DNA of 64,000 nt from Symsagittifera roscoffensis. Lineage: Eukaryota; Xenacoelomorpha; Acoela; Convolutidae. The notes under the pieces are model-generated. The model did not search any database. It was not told the origin of the DNA and was given only the letters and a program-made list of their open reading frames with translations. Both the position numbers and the translations under genes were made by a program. Below, piece by piece: positions 8,730 through 16,539 of this stretch (positions within the stretch are counted from its first letter, which is position 1; each line of letters opens with the position of its first letter). The stretch spans positions 16,489,613 through 16,553,612 of the forward strand of contig NC_087071.1 of NCBI RefSeq assembly GCF_963678635.1. Reading direction: 5' to 3'.

Positions 8730-9851
8730 TCAGCTCATGTCATTCAGGCAGGCTCGAGGATGCTCCGAGGCCACTTGCGTCAACTGGTGACGTGCCATCA
8801 GATTCTTCCTAATGTCTACCACGCCGGACTTTTGAAAGGTTCCGCCATGCGCAGTCCCCGAGGACGCTACCGTGCGGGGTGCTCGCTCCGAGCTATTGGA
8901 TGAATGATGACGACGTTGGGAAGGAACGATCCTACCCAATGTCCGCCCAGTGGTTCTGTTGATCTCATCCATTGTTGCTCTGGCCACTTGGTTGAAAGAT
9001 TCTTGGAACTGAGGAGCGAGATAGGTGTCCGAAGGGTCTGTTATCGTGTTCCTCTGACTGGAAGCAGACTGTTGTGTCTGCTGAGGAGCCTCGGGCCCTC
9101 TCGATGCACACAGCTCCTGTACTCTTGTCTTGGGGCGTGTGTCGCTGGATCCCTCCGAGGATTTCATTGTCGCCAGAACTTCCTGTGACACTTGGCTCAC
9201 CTTTGCCATATACAGCTCCTTCAGGTGCTTTATTTCATTCTCCTTGTAGGCCACCTGTAGATCTTTATATTTCTTCTTCCATTCGTCTCTTTCTCGAGCT
9301 ATCGCTCTATACTCCTGGAGTTTGGCACACAGCTCGCTCTGATCTCTCTCCTTCTTCTCCAACGTCTCAATCGTCTCCGACGTCTTGATTTCTATTTCGC
9401 TCACCCTCACTCTCTTCGGAGGAGGAGCAGCTGTGGGAGAGTCGACCGAATGTGACGGGTCTGGCCCATCACGTTGTCTCTTCGCTCCGATGAGCGGCTG
9501 CGCAGGTGGGATCGGTAAGGGCATCTCACCTAGCCAGTGGTCCTTCTGTTCACCTAGTCCTGGCTCACGAGCCAGGTCGTGGCCAGACATTTCTCCACGC
9601 CGCCATCTCATCAGTCGGTTTCGACCTCTCTCGGCGGTCCCGGACTCACCGAAGGCCAACATCAACACGACTTCTGTAGGGCGATTCCCTCGACCCTCTC
9701 GTCCTAATGCATTGAGGAGCGCGACCACAAACATCGCCAACCCCGGGTCTTCTCGTGTAAAATCACAATCGATCAGCCGCTGATAGATCTCGTCTAGAGT
9801 CGCTCCTAGACTCGCTGAGAGGAATTCCATGAGTTCGTTCGTGTCACCCAT
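8730..9851 (-). CDS. Start of accessory polyprotein: N-terminal domain plus coiled coil
   Basis: 373 codons from a genuine ATG at 9851, preceded by a leader with a splice acceptor. Residues 15-65 form a small, probably helical domain (LDEIYQRL, then a run ending in RPTEVVLMLAFG). It recurs at 45695 in the plus-strand element and in the tandem units at 36.9-40.25 kb. A GHDLAREPGL stretch and a proline-rich basic segment follow; KRQRDGP could be a nuclear signal. Next comes a heptad-rich coiled coil (about 155-225), then a Ser/Thr/Gln-rich tail. Coiled coil followed by an SGNH esterase is also the layout of CR1/L2 LINE ORF1 proteins, which may be convergent. The frame ends at a TGA. Confidence 0.65.
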   Translation of the reverse strand: MGDTNELMEFLSASLGATLDEIYQRLIDCDFTREDPGLAMFVVALLNALGREGRGNRPTEVVLMLAFGESGTAERGRNRLMRWRRGEMSGHDLAREPGLGEQKDHWLGEMPLPIPPAQPLIGAKRQRDGPDPSHSVDSPTAAPPPKRVRVSEIEIKTSETIETLEKKERDQSELCAKLQEYRAIARERDEWKKKYKDLQVAYKENEIKHLKELYMAKVSQVSQEVLATMKSSEGSSDTRPKTRVQELCASRGPEAPQQTQQSASSQRNTITDPSDTYLAPQFQESFNQVARATMDEINRTTGRTLGRIVPSQRRHHSSNSSERAPRTVASSGTAHGGTFQKSGVVDIRKNLMARHQLTQVASEHPRACLNDMS

Positions 9852-10330
9852 TTCTTATCGTGTTGATTCTTGCTGTCGTGTAGTTTTTTCCTGGTTCGTT
9901 CGATTCAATTAATTCAATAAACAATTTCCGATCAATCAAGATCTAAAAAACAAGTCGCGACTTAAAACCATCATTTTTGGATTACACATCATTCAACTCT
10001 TTAAAACTCTTCATGGAAATTCTCTTCTCAATTCTGATTTAAAAATTTAGCACCAAGGTGGATCGTCCACCTGTATCTTTGTCAGGGTAGCACAAATGAG
10101 CGCTGTTACCTTGATGACCTGGAGTACTCTAGGTCTTTTATGACACAAAACATAAAACATCTCATAACAATAACATAACAAATAAACACATAAACATCCC
10201 ACAACTATATTATCACATAAAAACATAATCCCTAATATTGTACCTAAAACCTAACCTAATCTAAAACTTGACACTAATTCTTATCAAGTAACTTAATAAA
10301 AACCACTTATCGCCAAACTCATATAGTATT
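9852..10330 (-). promoter_or_regulatory. Leader of the accessory polyprotein with conserved 3' splice acceptor
   Basis: This non-coding spacer lies between the macro domain and the accessory ATG. In element sense it ends with CTTGTTTTTTAG followed by ATCTTGATTGAT, with the AG at 9944-9943: a pyrimidine tract and AG typical of a 3' splice site, 92 nt upstream of the ATG. The same arrangement (pyrimidines, AG, then ATCCTGATT or ATTGATT) precedes the homologous start in the plus-strand element (45449) and in five units between 36.7 and 40.1 kb. I infer that the accessory protein is translated from a spliced subgenomic RNA, as retroviral env is. No donor could be assigned. Confidence 0.5.
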
Positions 10331-10874
10331 TTTTATGTAAGGTAAACCTCTATGTCAGTTTCTGAAAATATCACATGTACAAGTGCGTACAACTCTCTCG
10401 GATGTAGCTTTCCCCTATTAGGATCATATACTGGTAACGAGAGAGAGAGGTCACTCCTCTTTCAACCAAAAAATCCCTGAGTCGAGTCAAGGCCAATACC
10501 AAGCTCTCTGGATCTACGTGTTGCCTATCAGTGGCCTTGGTGACCAGGAAACACAAATATTTCCCTGGTATCTGTGATGCAACAGGGGGCAGCGCTATCA
10601 TCCCTCCTACACCAGGCCTCTGTTTCCATAAAAATTCGATGTTCTTATACTCTCTTTTGAAATCAGCCGCTAGCGCTGTTTTGAAGCTTACGTCAGCGGT
10701 TATCGCTATAGCGCACGTGCGTTCCGTGAGTATGAAATCGCTGTCCGTTATGACGATATTGTTTGAATAATGGTTCGGTAGGTCAAAATACGATTCAAAA
10801 ATTCGTCCAAAAGGTGCATTTTTAGCATTCTCGCCCTCTGTCTCTAGTTCTCCGGTTTCTCTTGCCGATTTCAA
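10331..10874 (-). CDS. Macro domain (TARG1/OARD1-like) at the end of pol
   Basis: The segment encodes a macro-domain-like fold: a first strand and loop (CAIAITADVSFKTALAADF), a helix (KREYKNIEFL), strands MIALPP and KYLCFLVTKAT, the helix DPESLVLALTRLRDFL, then GVTSLS and a last strand IEVYL. The order and spacing match the ADP-ribose-binding macro domains of the TARG1/ALC1 type. The glycine-rich loop usual in that family is altered here, so binding or hydrolase activity is uncertain. The first 168 codons are open to 10371, but the last strand lies in another phase down to 10331, so a frameshift is present. It follows integrase in the pol direction and is probably the pol C-terminus. Confidence 0.6.
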
Positions 10875-10892
10875 TTTTTTTATTATCAGATT

Positions 10893-11114
10893 TTAGGTGT
10901 GGGTGAGTACTACCCCCACTCCCCGGACAAAAATATCCATCGATGTCCCCGTCGGTCGCCCAAAATCTAGGAGATCGACGTTGGATTGTGGAACACGTAG
11001 AGGACCATCTGGGGCGACCCAGTTGAACTCGGTATTGTCATGAATGACGTATTTGATGCACTCTTTATCGACGTCCTGAATCGTCAGGATCGTCTCTTTT
11101 GGATCTGGAGCCAT
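10893..11114 (-). CDS. Pol C-terminal tail between integrase and macro domain
   Basis: This 73-codon open piece continues the integrase tail (the frames overlap by 31 nt at 11084-11114) and stands in the same phase as the macro domain, from which a single TAA separates it. In the plus-strand element the corresponding codon is a lysine (AAA), so the stop here looks like a point mutation. Near its end the DNA reads GATATTTTTGTCCGGGGAGT, the dispersed motif also found beside the LTR. The plus-strand element has the same nucleotides at 44551-44575 but in a different reading phase. Confidence 0.5.
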   Translation of the reverse strand: MAPDPKETILTIQDVDKECIKYVIHDNTEFNWVAPDGPLRVPQSNVDLLDFGRPTGTSMDIFVRGVGVVLTHT

Positions 11115-12136
11115 TCGAGCACCCGCAAGTTTGTTAGTTCTTGCTCATGAGTCTGTTCCGCTTCTGGTTCGAACTCCACTTCCGGTTCTGATCGATCGTC
11201 GATCCAATCCTGGTCCATGTCATTCACCAAGTCGATTTCTTCTAGCACCGCCACTTCGTCCAGTCCTACCAGCGAGTCCATCATATCACCTACAACTATC
11301 CTGTCTACGAAGAAATCCTCGCCGTACGGATTGTATTTCTTTTTGTTTTTTCCTTTCTTGCTCTGGCGTGTTTCCATGGTGAGAGGAAAATCAGGCTGTA
11401 TTCCTTTGTCAATTTCGATTTGTTCCGGGCAATCCCAGTCTTCCTCGGCATAAGGTAGAGTTTCATCATCCACTTCTACTCGCTCGGTCAACTCCAGATC
11501 CAGTGGTAGGTCGCAGTCGCCCACCACCTCATTCCCATCATTTTTGTCGCGAGTACCCCTTTCATTCACCTCACAAGCAGGATCCACTATCAAATAGTCT
11601 CCCTCTTGCATGTTCGCTGGGATGCACCAGTCCTCTGACGAGGCATTGTGTGGTTTGATGTTTTCGTAATGAGCTGCTCTTCCAGTGCTCAATCGATAAA
11701 AGCGACCTCCTTGGTGCACCTCTGTTATCTGAAATGGACCACGCCATTTCCTTAATAATTTTTTGGTTCCTTTTGGCGGAACCATTTCCTGGAACACCCA
11801 GACGTAGTCGCCAACTGAGTAGGCTTTTGCATCGGCTGTTCTTCTATCAAACCTCTTTTTTTGTCTAATTTGCACCTGCTGCGTGTTCCTCCTGAATAAG
11901 TCATTGAGGTCCTGCTGTCTTCTAATAACATCCCGCACGTACGTTTGCGGTGCTGTCCTCTTCTCCTCATATTCAGGGTAGAAAAACGTCAACGGGAGCG
12001 CTTTTTCGTGACCCGTTAGCATCATGTGCGGACTTATTGCCGTGGTGGAATGCTCCGTGCTGTTGTAAGCACCCATCACTTGCGGCAAGTGCTTGTCCCA
12101 GTCATCCATGTAACGCGAGCAATAGACTCTCAGCAT
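11084..12136 (-). CDS. Integrase, C-terminal half with GPY/F-like module and acidic tail
   Basis: 350 codons continuing the integrase core; a single in-frame TAA right after the catalytic glutamate separates it from 12155-12625. It holds the helix following the core (WDKHLPQVMGAYNSTEHS), then a basic region and a GPY/F-type module (KWRGPFQITEVHQGGRFYRL). The VWVF strand and module are typical of Ty3/Gypsy integrases and help bind DNA or chromatin. A long acidic tail rich in Asp and Glu follows. The plus-strand element matches it throughout (43370-44400). The ATG at the start of the open piece is internal. Confidence 0.85.
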   Translation of the reverse strand: MLRVYCSRYMDDWDKHLPQVMGAYNSTEHSTTAISPHMMLTGHEKALPLTFFYPEYEEKRTAPQTYVRDVIRRQQDLNDLFRRNTQQVQIRQKKRFDRRTADAKAYSVGDYVWVFQEMVPPKGTKKLLRKWRGPFQITEVHQGGRFYRLSTGRAAHYENIKPHNASSEDWCIPANMQEGDYLIVDPACEVNERGTRDKNDGNEVVGDCDLPLDLELTERVEVDDETLPYAEEDWDCPEQIEIDKGIQPDFPLTMETRQSKKGKNKKKYNPYGEDFFVDRIVVGDMMDSLVGLDEVAVLEEIDLVNDMDQDWIDDRSEPEVEFEPEAEQTHEQELTNLRVLEWLQIQKRRS

Positions 12137-12154
12137 GGATACCAGTGTGCGATT

Positions 12155-12625
12155 TTACCTCTCGACTAGGCCATTCGTCTGCGGGTGATAAGTGGTTGAG
12201 TGGGCCTGCGCTACCTGCGACCTTTTCATTAACTCCTTCGTGAGATCACCCACGAATGCTTTGCCATTGTCCGATTGGAACGTGATGGGGCAGCCATGCC
12301 TCGCTACCCACACATTTATCAAATGATCCGCCGATGCTGTCATGCAGGGTGCTGCCTCCGCATACTTCGTAAAATGTTCGATCATTACCAGCACCTGATT
12401 ATAGCCCGTTGCTGTCATGCAGATTTTCTGATGATCAATTTGCACCACTTCGTTGAAACCCGACGACTCTATTGACTGTAGGGGGAACCTTAGTTTCCTG
12501 GGATCCTTCGCCTGTTGACATGACAGGCATGCGGCGATCCACTTCTCACAAGCCTTCTTCAATCCCGGCCATTCGAATCGTTTCTGTATCCTGTTGTACA
12601 CTTTGTCCACGCCTTGATGGCCCAT
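12155..12625 (-). CDS. Integrase catalytic core (Ty3/Gypsy type)
   Basis: The segment carries the second histidine and both cysteines of the zinc-binding N-terminal domain (GHQG and ACLSCQ) and the complete D,D-35-E-type catalytic triad: Asp in VVQIDHQ, Asp in FQSDNGKAF, and Glu in TNGLVER. Integrase joins the cDNA ends to target DNA in the nucleus. The frame stops at a TAA immediately after ER, where the plus-strand element has a glutamine codon, so this is a probable nonsense mutation. Upstream, a 1-nt frame change in the zinc-binding region separates it from 12559-13242. The integrase of this copy is therefore broken although its key residues survive. Confidence 0.88.
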   Translation of the reverse strand: MGHQGVDKVYNRIQKRFEWPGLKKACEKWIAACLSCQQAKDPRKLRFPLQSIESSGFNEVVQIDHQKICMTATGYNQVLVMIEHFTKYAEAAPCMTASADHLINVWVARHGCPITFQSDNGKAFVGDLTKELMKRSQVAQAHSTTYHPQTNGLVER

Positions 12626-13242
12626 CTAATCATGTGAGCGAAAGAGCATTTCGGTCTGGACAACTGTGGTAACACTATTGAAATGTATTTATAAAGGACC
12701 TTGTCCTCCTCTTTACGTTTACAGGCTACGATTCCGTCCTTGTTCAGGTACAACAAGTCGTTTCTCTTCAGGTAGAATTGCTTCAAGATCTTGTAGCTGT
12801 CTTCTTCCAAGTCTCCCTTGTAAGGTGCTCCATTCTCGATCCATCTCTTCAGACTGCTCGTCATTCTATCATTTTGTTGAGCCCTTAGGAGATCCGACAG
12901 CCTGTACCTGGCTTTCAAATACGTCTTTACCACGTTCATTTGCCCACTCATTATCTCCGGAGCATGAGCATCGTCCATCAACTTGACACACCATATCTTT
13001 TTCAAAGGCGTCGCTTCCTGCACAGATGGTTCCAGATTGGTACGGACGACCGTACCATGTGGCAGCAATCTGGTTGGGCGTTTCGAAACTGCTATCAGCT
13101 CGAGCTCGTCTGCGGCATTATCTACCACAGTGCCCTCTTCATCTGAGGTGTATCTGTCCCTGTCTGGATCCTGATGCGTTTCTCGGTCCAGCCCGCGCTG
13201 CTTCCAGTCTACCAATAAGGAGTGGATTGCGATCTCTGACAT
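12559..13242 (-). CDS. Pol linker and integrase zinc-binding N-terminus
   Basis: This segment links the RNase H side of pol to integrase. The region around TYLKARYRLSDLLRAQQNDRM, then APYKGDLEEDSYKILKQFY and KDGIVACKRK, is the conserved pre-integrase stretch of this lineage. It is found again at 34870-35110 and 42552-42800, so three copies can be compared. It runs into the first histidine of the HHCC domain at the very end, where a frameshift moves coding into the 12625 frame. The upstream part (about 13050-13242) is charged and poorly conserved. Confidence 0.75.
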   Translation of the reverse strand: MSEIAIHSLLVDWKQRGLDRETHQDPDRDRYTSDEEGTVVDNAADELELIAVSKRPTRLLPHGTVVRTNLEPSVQEATPLKKIWCVKLMDDAHAPEIMSGQMNVVKTYLKARYRLSDLLRAQQNDRMTSSLKRWIENGAPYKGDLEEDSYKILKQFYLKRNDLLYLNKDGIVACKRKEEDKVLYKYISIVLPQLSRPKCSFAHMIRWAIKAWTKCTTGYRNDSNGRD

Positions 13243-13535
13243 ATCGGAATTGGAAGTTGTTTAGATGTGTTGTCCCAGGACTGGGGCCTCGAGTCAACAC
13301 GTGAGTTGACTGATTCCCCAACATCATATTCCAAGTTGTCTGAGATGTTTCTCGACTCCCCGGACAAAACTCTGTCCATTGGTCGCTTTGAACCCGACTC
13401 CCCGGACAAAATTCTGCCCCTAGGTGTTCTCGTCAACCTCTCCCCGGACAAGTCGTCCTGCACGGGCTCAAAGGTGTCTGACTCCTCAGACAAGTCGTCC
13501 TTGACTGGCTCGAAGGTATCAGACTCCCCGGACAT
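13209..13535 (-). CDS. Acidic LSGES-repeat segment upstream of integrase
   Basis: A 108-codon open piece with five imperfect LSGES/LSEES/LSGER units, each encoded by a copy of the TTGTCCGGGGAGT motif at a spacing of 41-44 nt. The plus-strand element has two such units (ENLSGESEE and a shifted one) in the equivalent place between RNase H and integrase (42171-42232). The segment is acidic and probably disordered. Nothing left of 16250 resembling protease, reverse transcriptase or RNase H remains upstream in element sense, so this is the first recognisable coding DNA of the minus-strand copy. Confidence 0.5.
   Translation of the reverse strand: MSGESDTFEPVKDDLSEESDTFEPVQDDLSGERLTRTPRGRILSGESGSKRPMDRVLSGESRNISDNLEYDVGESVNSRVDSRPQSWDNTSKQLPIPICQRSQSTPYW
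13354..13535. repeat. Five-copy array of a 13-nt motif (ACTCCCCGGACAA)
   Basis: Copies start at about 13354, 13396, 13439, 13481 (variant CTCCTCAGACAAG) and 13523. The spacing is 41-44 nt, a multiple of about 14 codons. Intervening DNA is also partly repeated (CTCAAAGGTGTCTGACTCC versus CTCGAAGGTATCAGACTCC). The same motif stands alone at 334-347 and 10918-10930, and on the other strand at 42171, 42219 and 44560. Confidence 0.75.
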
Positions 13536-13543
13536 TGTTTAAG

Positions 13544-16249
13544 TCACTTCGGTTGGCTACTTCGGAGGGTTGTTAAGACACTTAGCCTACCTCGGAGGGT
13601 TACTTCGGAGGGTACCTTAATCACCCAAGTTACTCCGGAGGGTTTCTTAAATTTACTAAGGAGGGTCAATAAGATGCTTAATAAGCTCCGGAGGGTTACT
13701 TCGGAGGGTACCTCCAAAATTTTCAAATTTCTGAACCTCACTTAGAAGGGCCTTCAAATAACTTCAAGAAGCGTCAAAACAAGCTAAATTCTCTATGGGG
13801 GGCTGTTTTAACTTCTTTGGATGATCTCGTGGAAATTTTCCACTAAGGAGGGTTGCTAAGGGGTTTAGCTGACTCCGGAAGGTTACTTCGGAGGGTTCCC
13901 CAAAAATCAAGAAAAAAAAGTTATGTTACCGCAATAAAGTCTCCAAAAGCGGTCCGCCTGACGGAAAACTAGGTTGGTTGACACCGTCAACCTTCCCAGT
14001 AGGATAAAAAGGTGTTTTGATAAAATTTTCTGCCGCTCGGAGGGTTACCTGTAATTTGGACCCTCCGAAGCAACAAATTCTAAAAAAATTTTCTTTTCCG
14101 AGATTATCAACCCCAAAACGGTTGCGGTCCGGAAAAATGGTCTAAAACGTCGGATTATGGTACAAAAATTATCGCGATCGGTTGGCTAGTCTTTGAGAAA
14201 TTGCCAAAAACGTGTTTGTCCAAACGGCCTTTTTTCACCACCTATATAGGTTCTGAGAAACTTTTTCCGCAATTCCTTTTGAAAGTGCCTAAAAATAATT
14301 GAAACGAGCGTAGTAGCCCTGTACGGGACTGGAATAGTGCAAAAAAAACCGGATCAAAATTGGTTTGGAGACAACAATTTGGCCAATAACTATCAAATTT
14401 GGACCCTCCGATTCCTTCCTTTTCCAATCCTTAAGTCGTTAGCTCTATCTACGGAGCTAGTCGGAGGGTTACTCAAGAACTTTTCTGGCAGCCGAGCACG
14501 TTATGCTAGCACGCTCCTAACACAAAAAATTTTATTGCTCTAACTCTAAAAACTCAAAAACTCAATCCCCAAAACAGATTGACAAAGTTCAGAAAATTAT
14601 CTAAATTTTGATCAAAAATTTTGGTTTTTTCCAACTTCTACTGAGGCTTCTCTCACACGGTTTCTTTAGTTAGGGGGATCGAATTATGTAGCTACTCCCT
14701 ATGTAAAAGCTTTTTGCTGTTCGGAAAAGCTCGGATATCCAAAAATTTGGGGGTCTATAATTTGTCAAAAATCGATAACTTTCGACGAAATTTGGGTGTT
14801 TCTTGGGTCCAATTAGGAGATAAGTAATATATAATAAGGATAATAACCTATTAGTAGTCATTAATGAATAGTACTATACCCTCCTTTGCACCAAAATACC
14901 CGAATTAAGACCCTTAACTCGGAAATTTGTAATCGATGGAGGGTACAATCGGACCGCGCCAATCGTGCCCCCCACCACTTAAGTTTTAATGAAATAGTAC
15001 CCAAACGATACTAAAATTGTTTCAAAGATACCCAACAGTCGTTGTGGATGTTGACCCTGATATCCTTGTTGAGTGTGGAACACGTCGGTCAGCTTGCCGC
15101 TCTACCCTCCGGTCACCGGCAAAATCACCATTAACGTGCTTAAATACTCAAATTACACTCAAGGGAGGGTATCCAACCCTTCATCAAAACACACAATCTT
15201 TCTATCAGAAATGATATAGATCAATCTGAAACAACAACAAATTGGAAGGTCAGATCACATCTCTTCCGAAAATAACATATAAACTGTCACTTTATGTTTT
15301 TTACTGTTTTTGGTCTTTTTTGGATTTTTTACTGTTTTTTGTACTTTTTTGTTTTCAAATTAATTAATTTTTGGCTTTTTCTTGGTTATACACTATTTTT
15401 GTTTGGTTTTACGCTTTCTCTTTAATTGTTTTTGGTCCCGGGATCTTGGGACAAGCGGGCTCATGACTTCCTTCCTAACCCTCCGGCCCCCGGAATTTTC
15501 GGTGTTAACTAAGTTAAAAAGCTAAATAGTACTAGACGGAGGGTACGCACCTTCCCCCTAGTACAATAACGGTCATTAAGGCCTCTAACTCGGGCATACA
15601 CCCGGAGCGGAGGGTTCGTCGCTGAAACGCTTGCTGATCATGATGGTCTTATGCCTTCGACAGGCCCACCCAGGAGCGCCATAAAAACGTCTATGTAACA
15701 TTCGCCCAAATACTACACAGCGACGGAGCGTAGAAAAAGTACCTATTAACGACTGGCAGGCGTCAGTTACCTTAATCCTACTCGTTTTTTACCGTCTCGA
15801 CCTTGCCAGTTGATTTTCTGGTCTGTTTAGGGCTAAGTAAAAAGTTACTATTTTTAGGCCATCAGTCAAACGACTTTTGATCAGCTTTCGTTTACATGCG
15901 AACACAACCACATAGCTGAGTCTCGGATCCTCAGACTACGTGATTGCTATTAAAAACACGGCTCGAACAACCTATTTTAATATGTTTTTGTGTGACAGTT
16001 CTATATTAAATCCATTGGAGATGGATTGACCCTTTCCTCTTTCTAGCTACTCATATTCTAAAATATCAAATTATACCGGTGTTAATTCAGACGTCTACGA
16101 CATCCAAGTAGATACAAAGTCAGTTTTATATAGTTCCCTCACATAAAACAGTCTCTGGGGGACCAAGCCTCCGCTCCCGTAATCTTCCTGAGATAACGCT
16201 GTTATCTCTCCCAATTTACGGCACGGGAGGGTTCCGTTGAATATTCCTT
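13544..16249. other. Non-coding segment dense in the GGAGGGT heptamer
   Basis: No coding feature is supported here. In element sense this lies between the 5' LTR and the pol remnant, or is part of a very long LTR; the inner LTR end cannot be fixed because the left LTR is cut by the window. About twenty copies of GGAGGGT, often as CGGAGGGTTACTTCGGAGGGT, occur in 2.7 kb, mostly on the plus strand but also reversed (ACCCTCCG at 14071, 14401, 15103 and 15478). They cluster at 13560-13700 and 13850-13900. Spacing is irregular, so this is not a simple satellite. Confidence 0.6.
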
Positions 16250-16539
16250 CCCCACTGAAGCTTCCTCTCCACTAATATCCACTGCTAAGAGTCTTATCGT
16301 GTGTTGTTGCCACGATAAGAGGCTTCGTGTTTTTCGTCTCTTGTGCGACCGTTTTCCACAATATTTGTCGTTGTTCTCTTTTTTCGTCCTTTTTCGTCAA
16401 AATGGCCGTCTTTTTTATATTTCTGAGAAATATTCACTCTTTGATCGAAATTTTAAAAATAAAAATTCTAGAATATTCCTACCCTCCTTCGCAATACTTT
16501 TTCGTTACTAAGGCCTTTATTCGTTGGCAGAATGGCACA
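16250..16539 (-). repeat. 5' LTR (outer part) of minus-strand Gypsy-type element
   Basis: Homologous to 1-332. The outer end is well defined: it finishes with GGCACA at 16539, and the following DNA (TATGATGGACCTCTTTAA) belongs to a Helentron whose other copy at 23537 reads straight through this point. The element therefore inserted into a Helentron helicase gene. The repeat may extend further left than 16250, but the missing outer part of the left LTR prevents fixing the inner end. It includes an A/T-rich stretch and AATAAAGGCC in element sense (near 16518), a possible polyadenylation signal. Confidence 0.75.

Noticed and set aside
1729-9783. Plus-strand frames of 130-180 codons at 1729, 4944, 5687 and 9385
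   Set aside because: They lie opposite the conserved minus-strand frames and show no conservation with the second element.
1103-9851. Bdelloid-type terminon (Athena element with GDSL protein)
   Set aside because: GDSL proteins occur in terminons, but those lack an integrase and LTRs, and no Athena-type RT or telomeric repeats are visible.
1103-10874. Nidovirus-like origin of the macro plus esterase set
   Set aside because: Macro domain and SGNH-type esterase occur together in some RNA viruses, but here they adjoin a Gypsy integrase and an LTR, and no RNA-virus polymerase, helicase or protease is present. Coincidence or separate capture is simpler.
13354-13535. CRISPR-like array of 13-nt motif
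   Set aside because: Repeats are too short, the intervening DNA is itself repeated, and the array is inside an open reading frame.
13544-16249. GGAGGGT as telomere repeat
   Set aside because: The heptamer is dispersed at irregular spacing on both strands and never in simple tandem.
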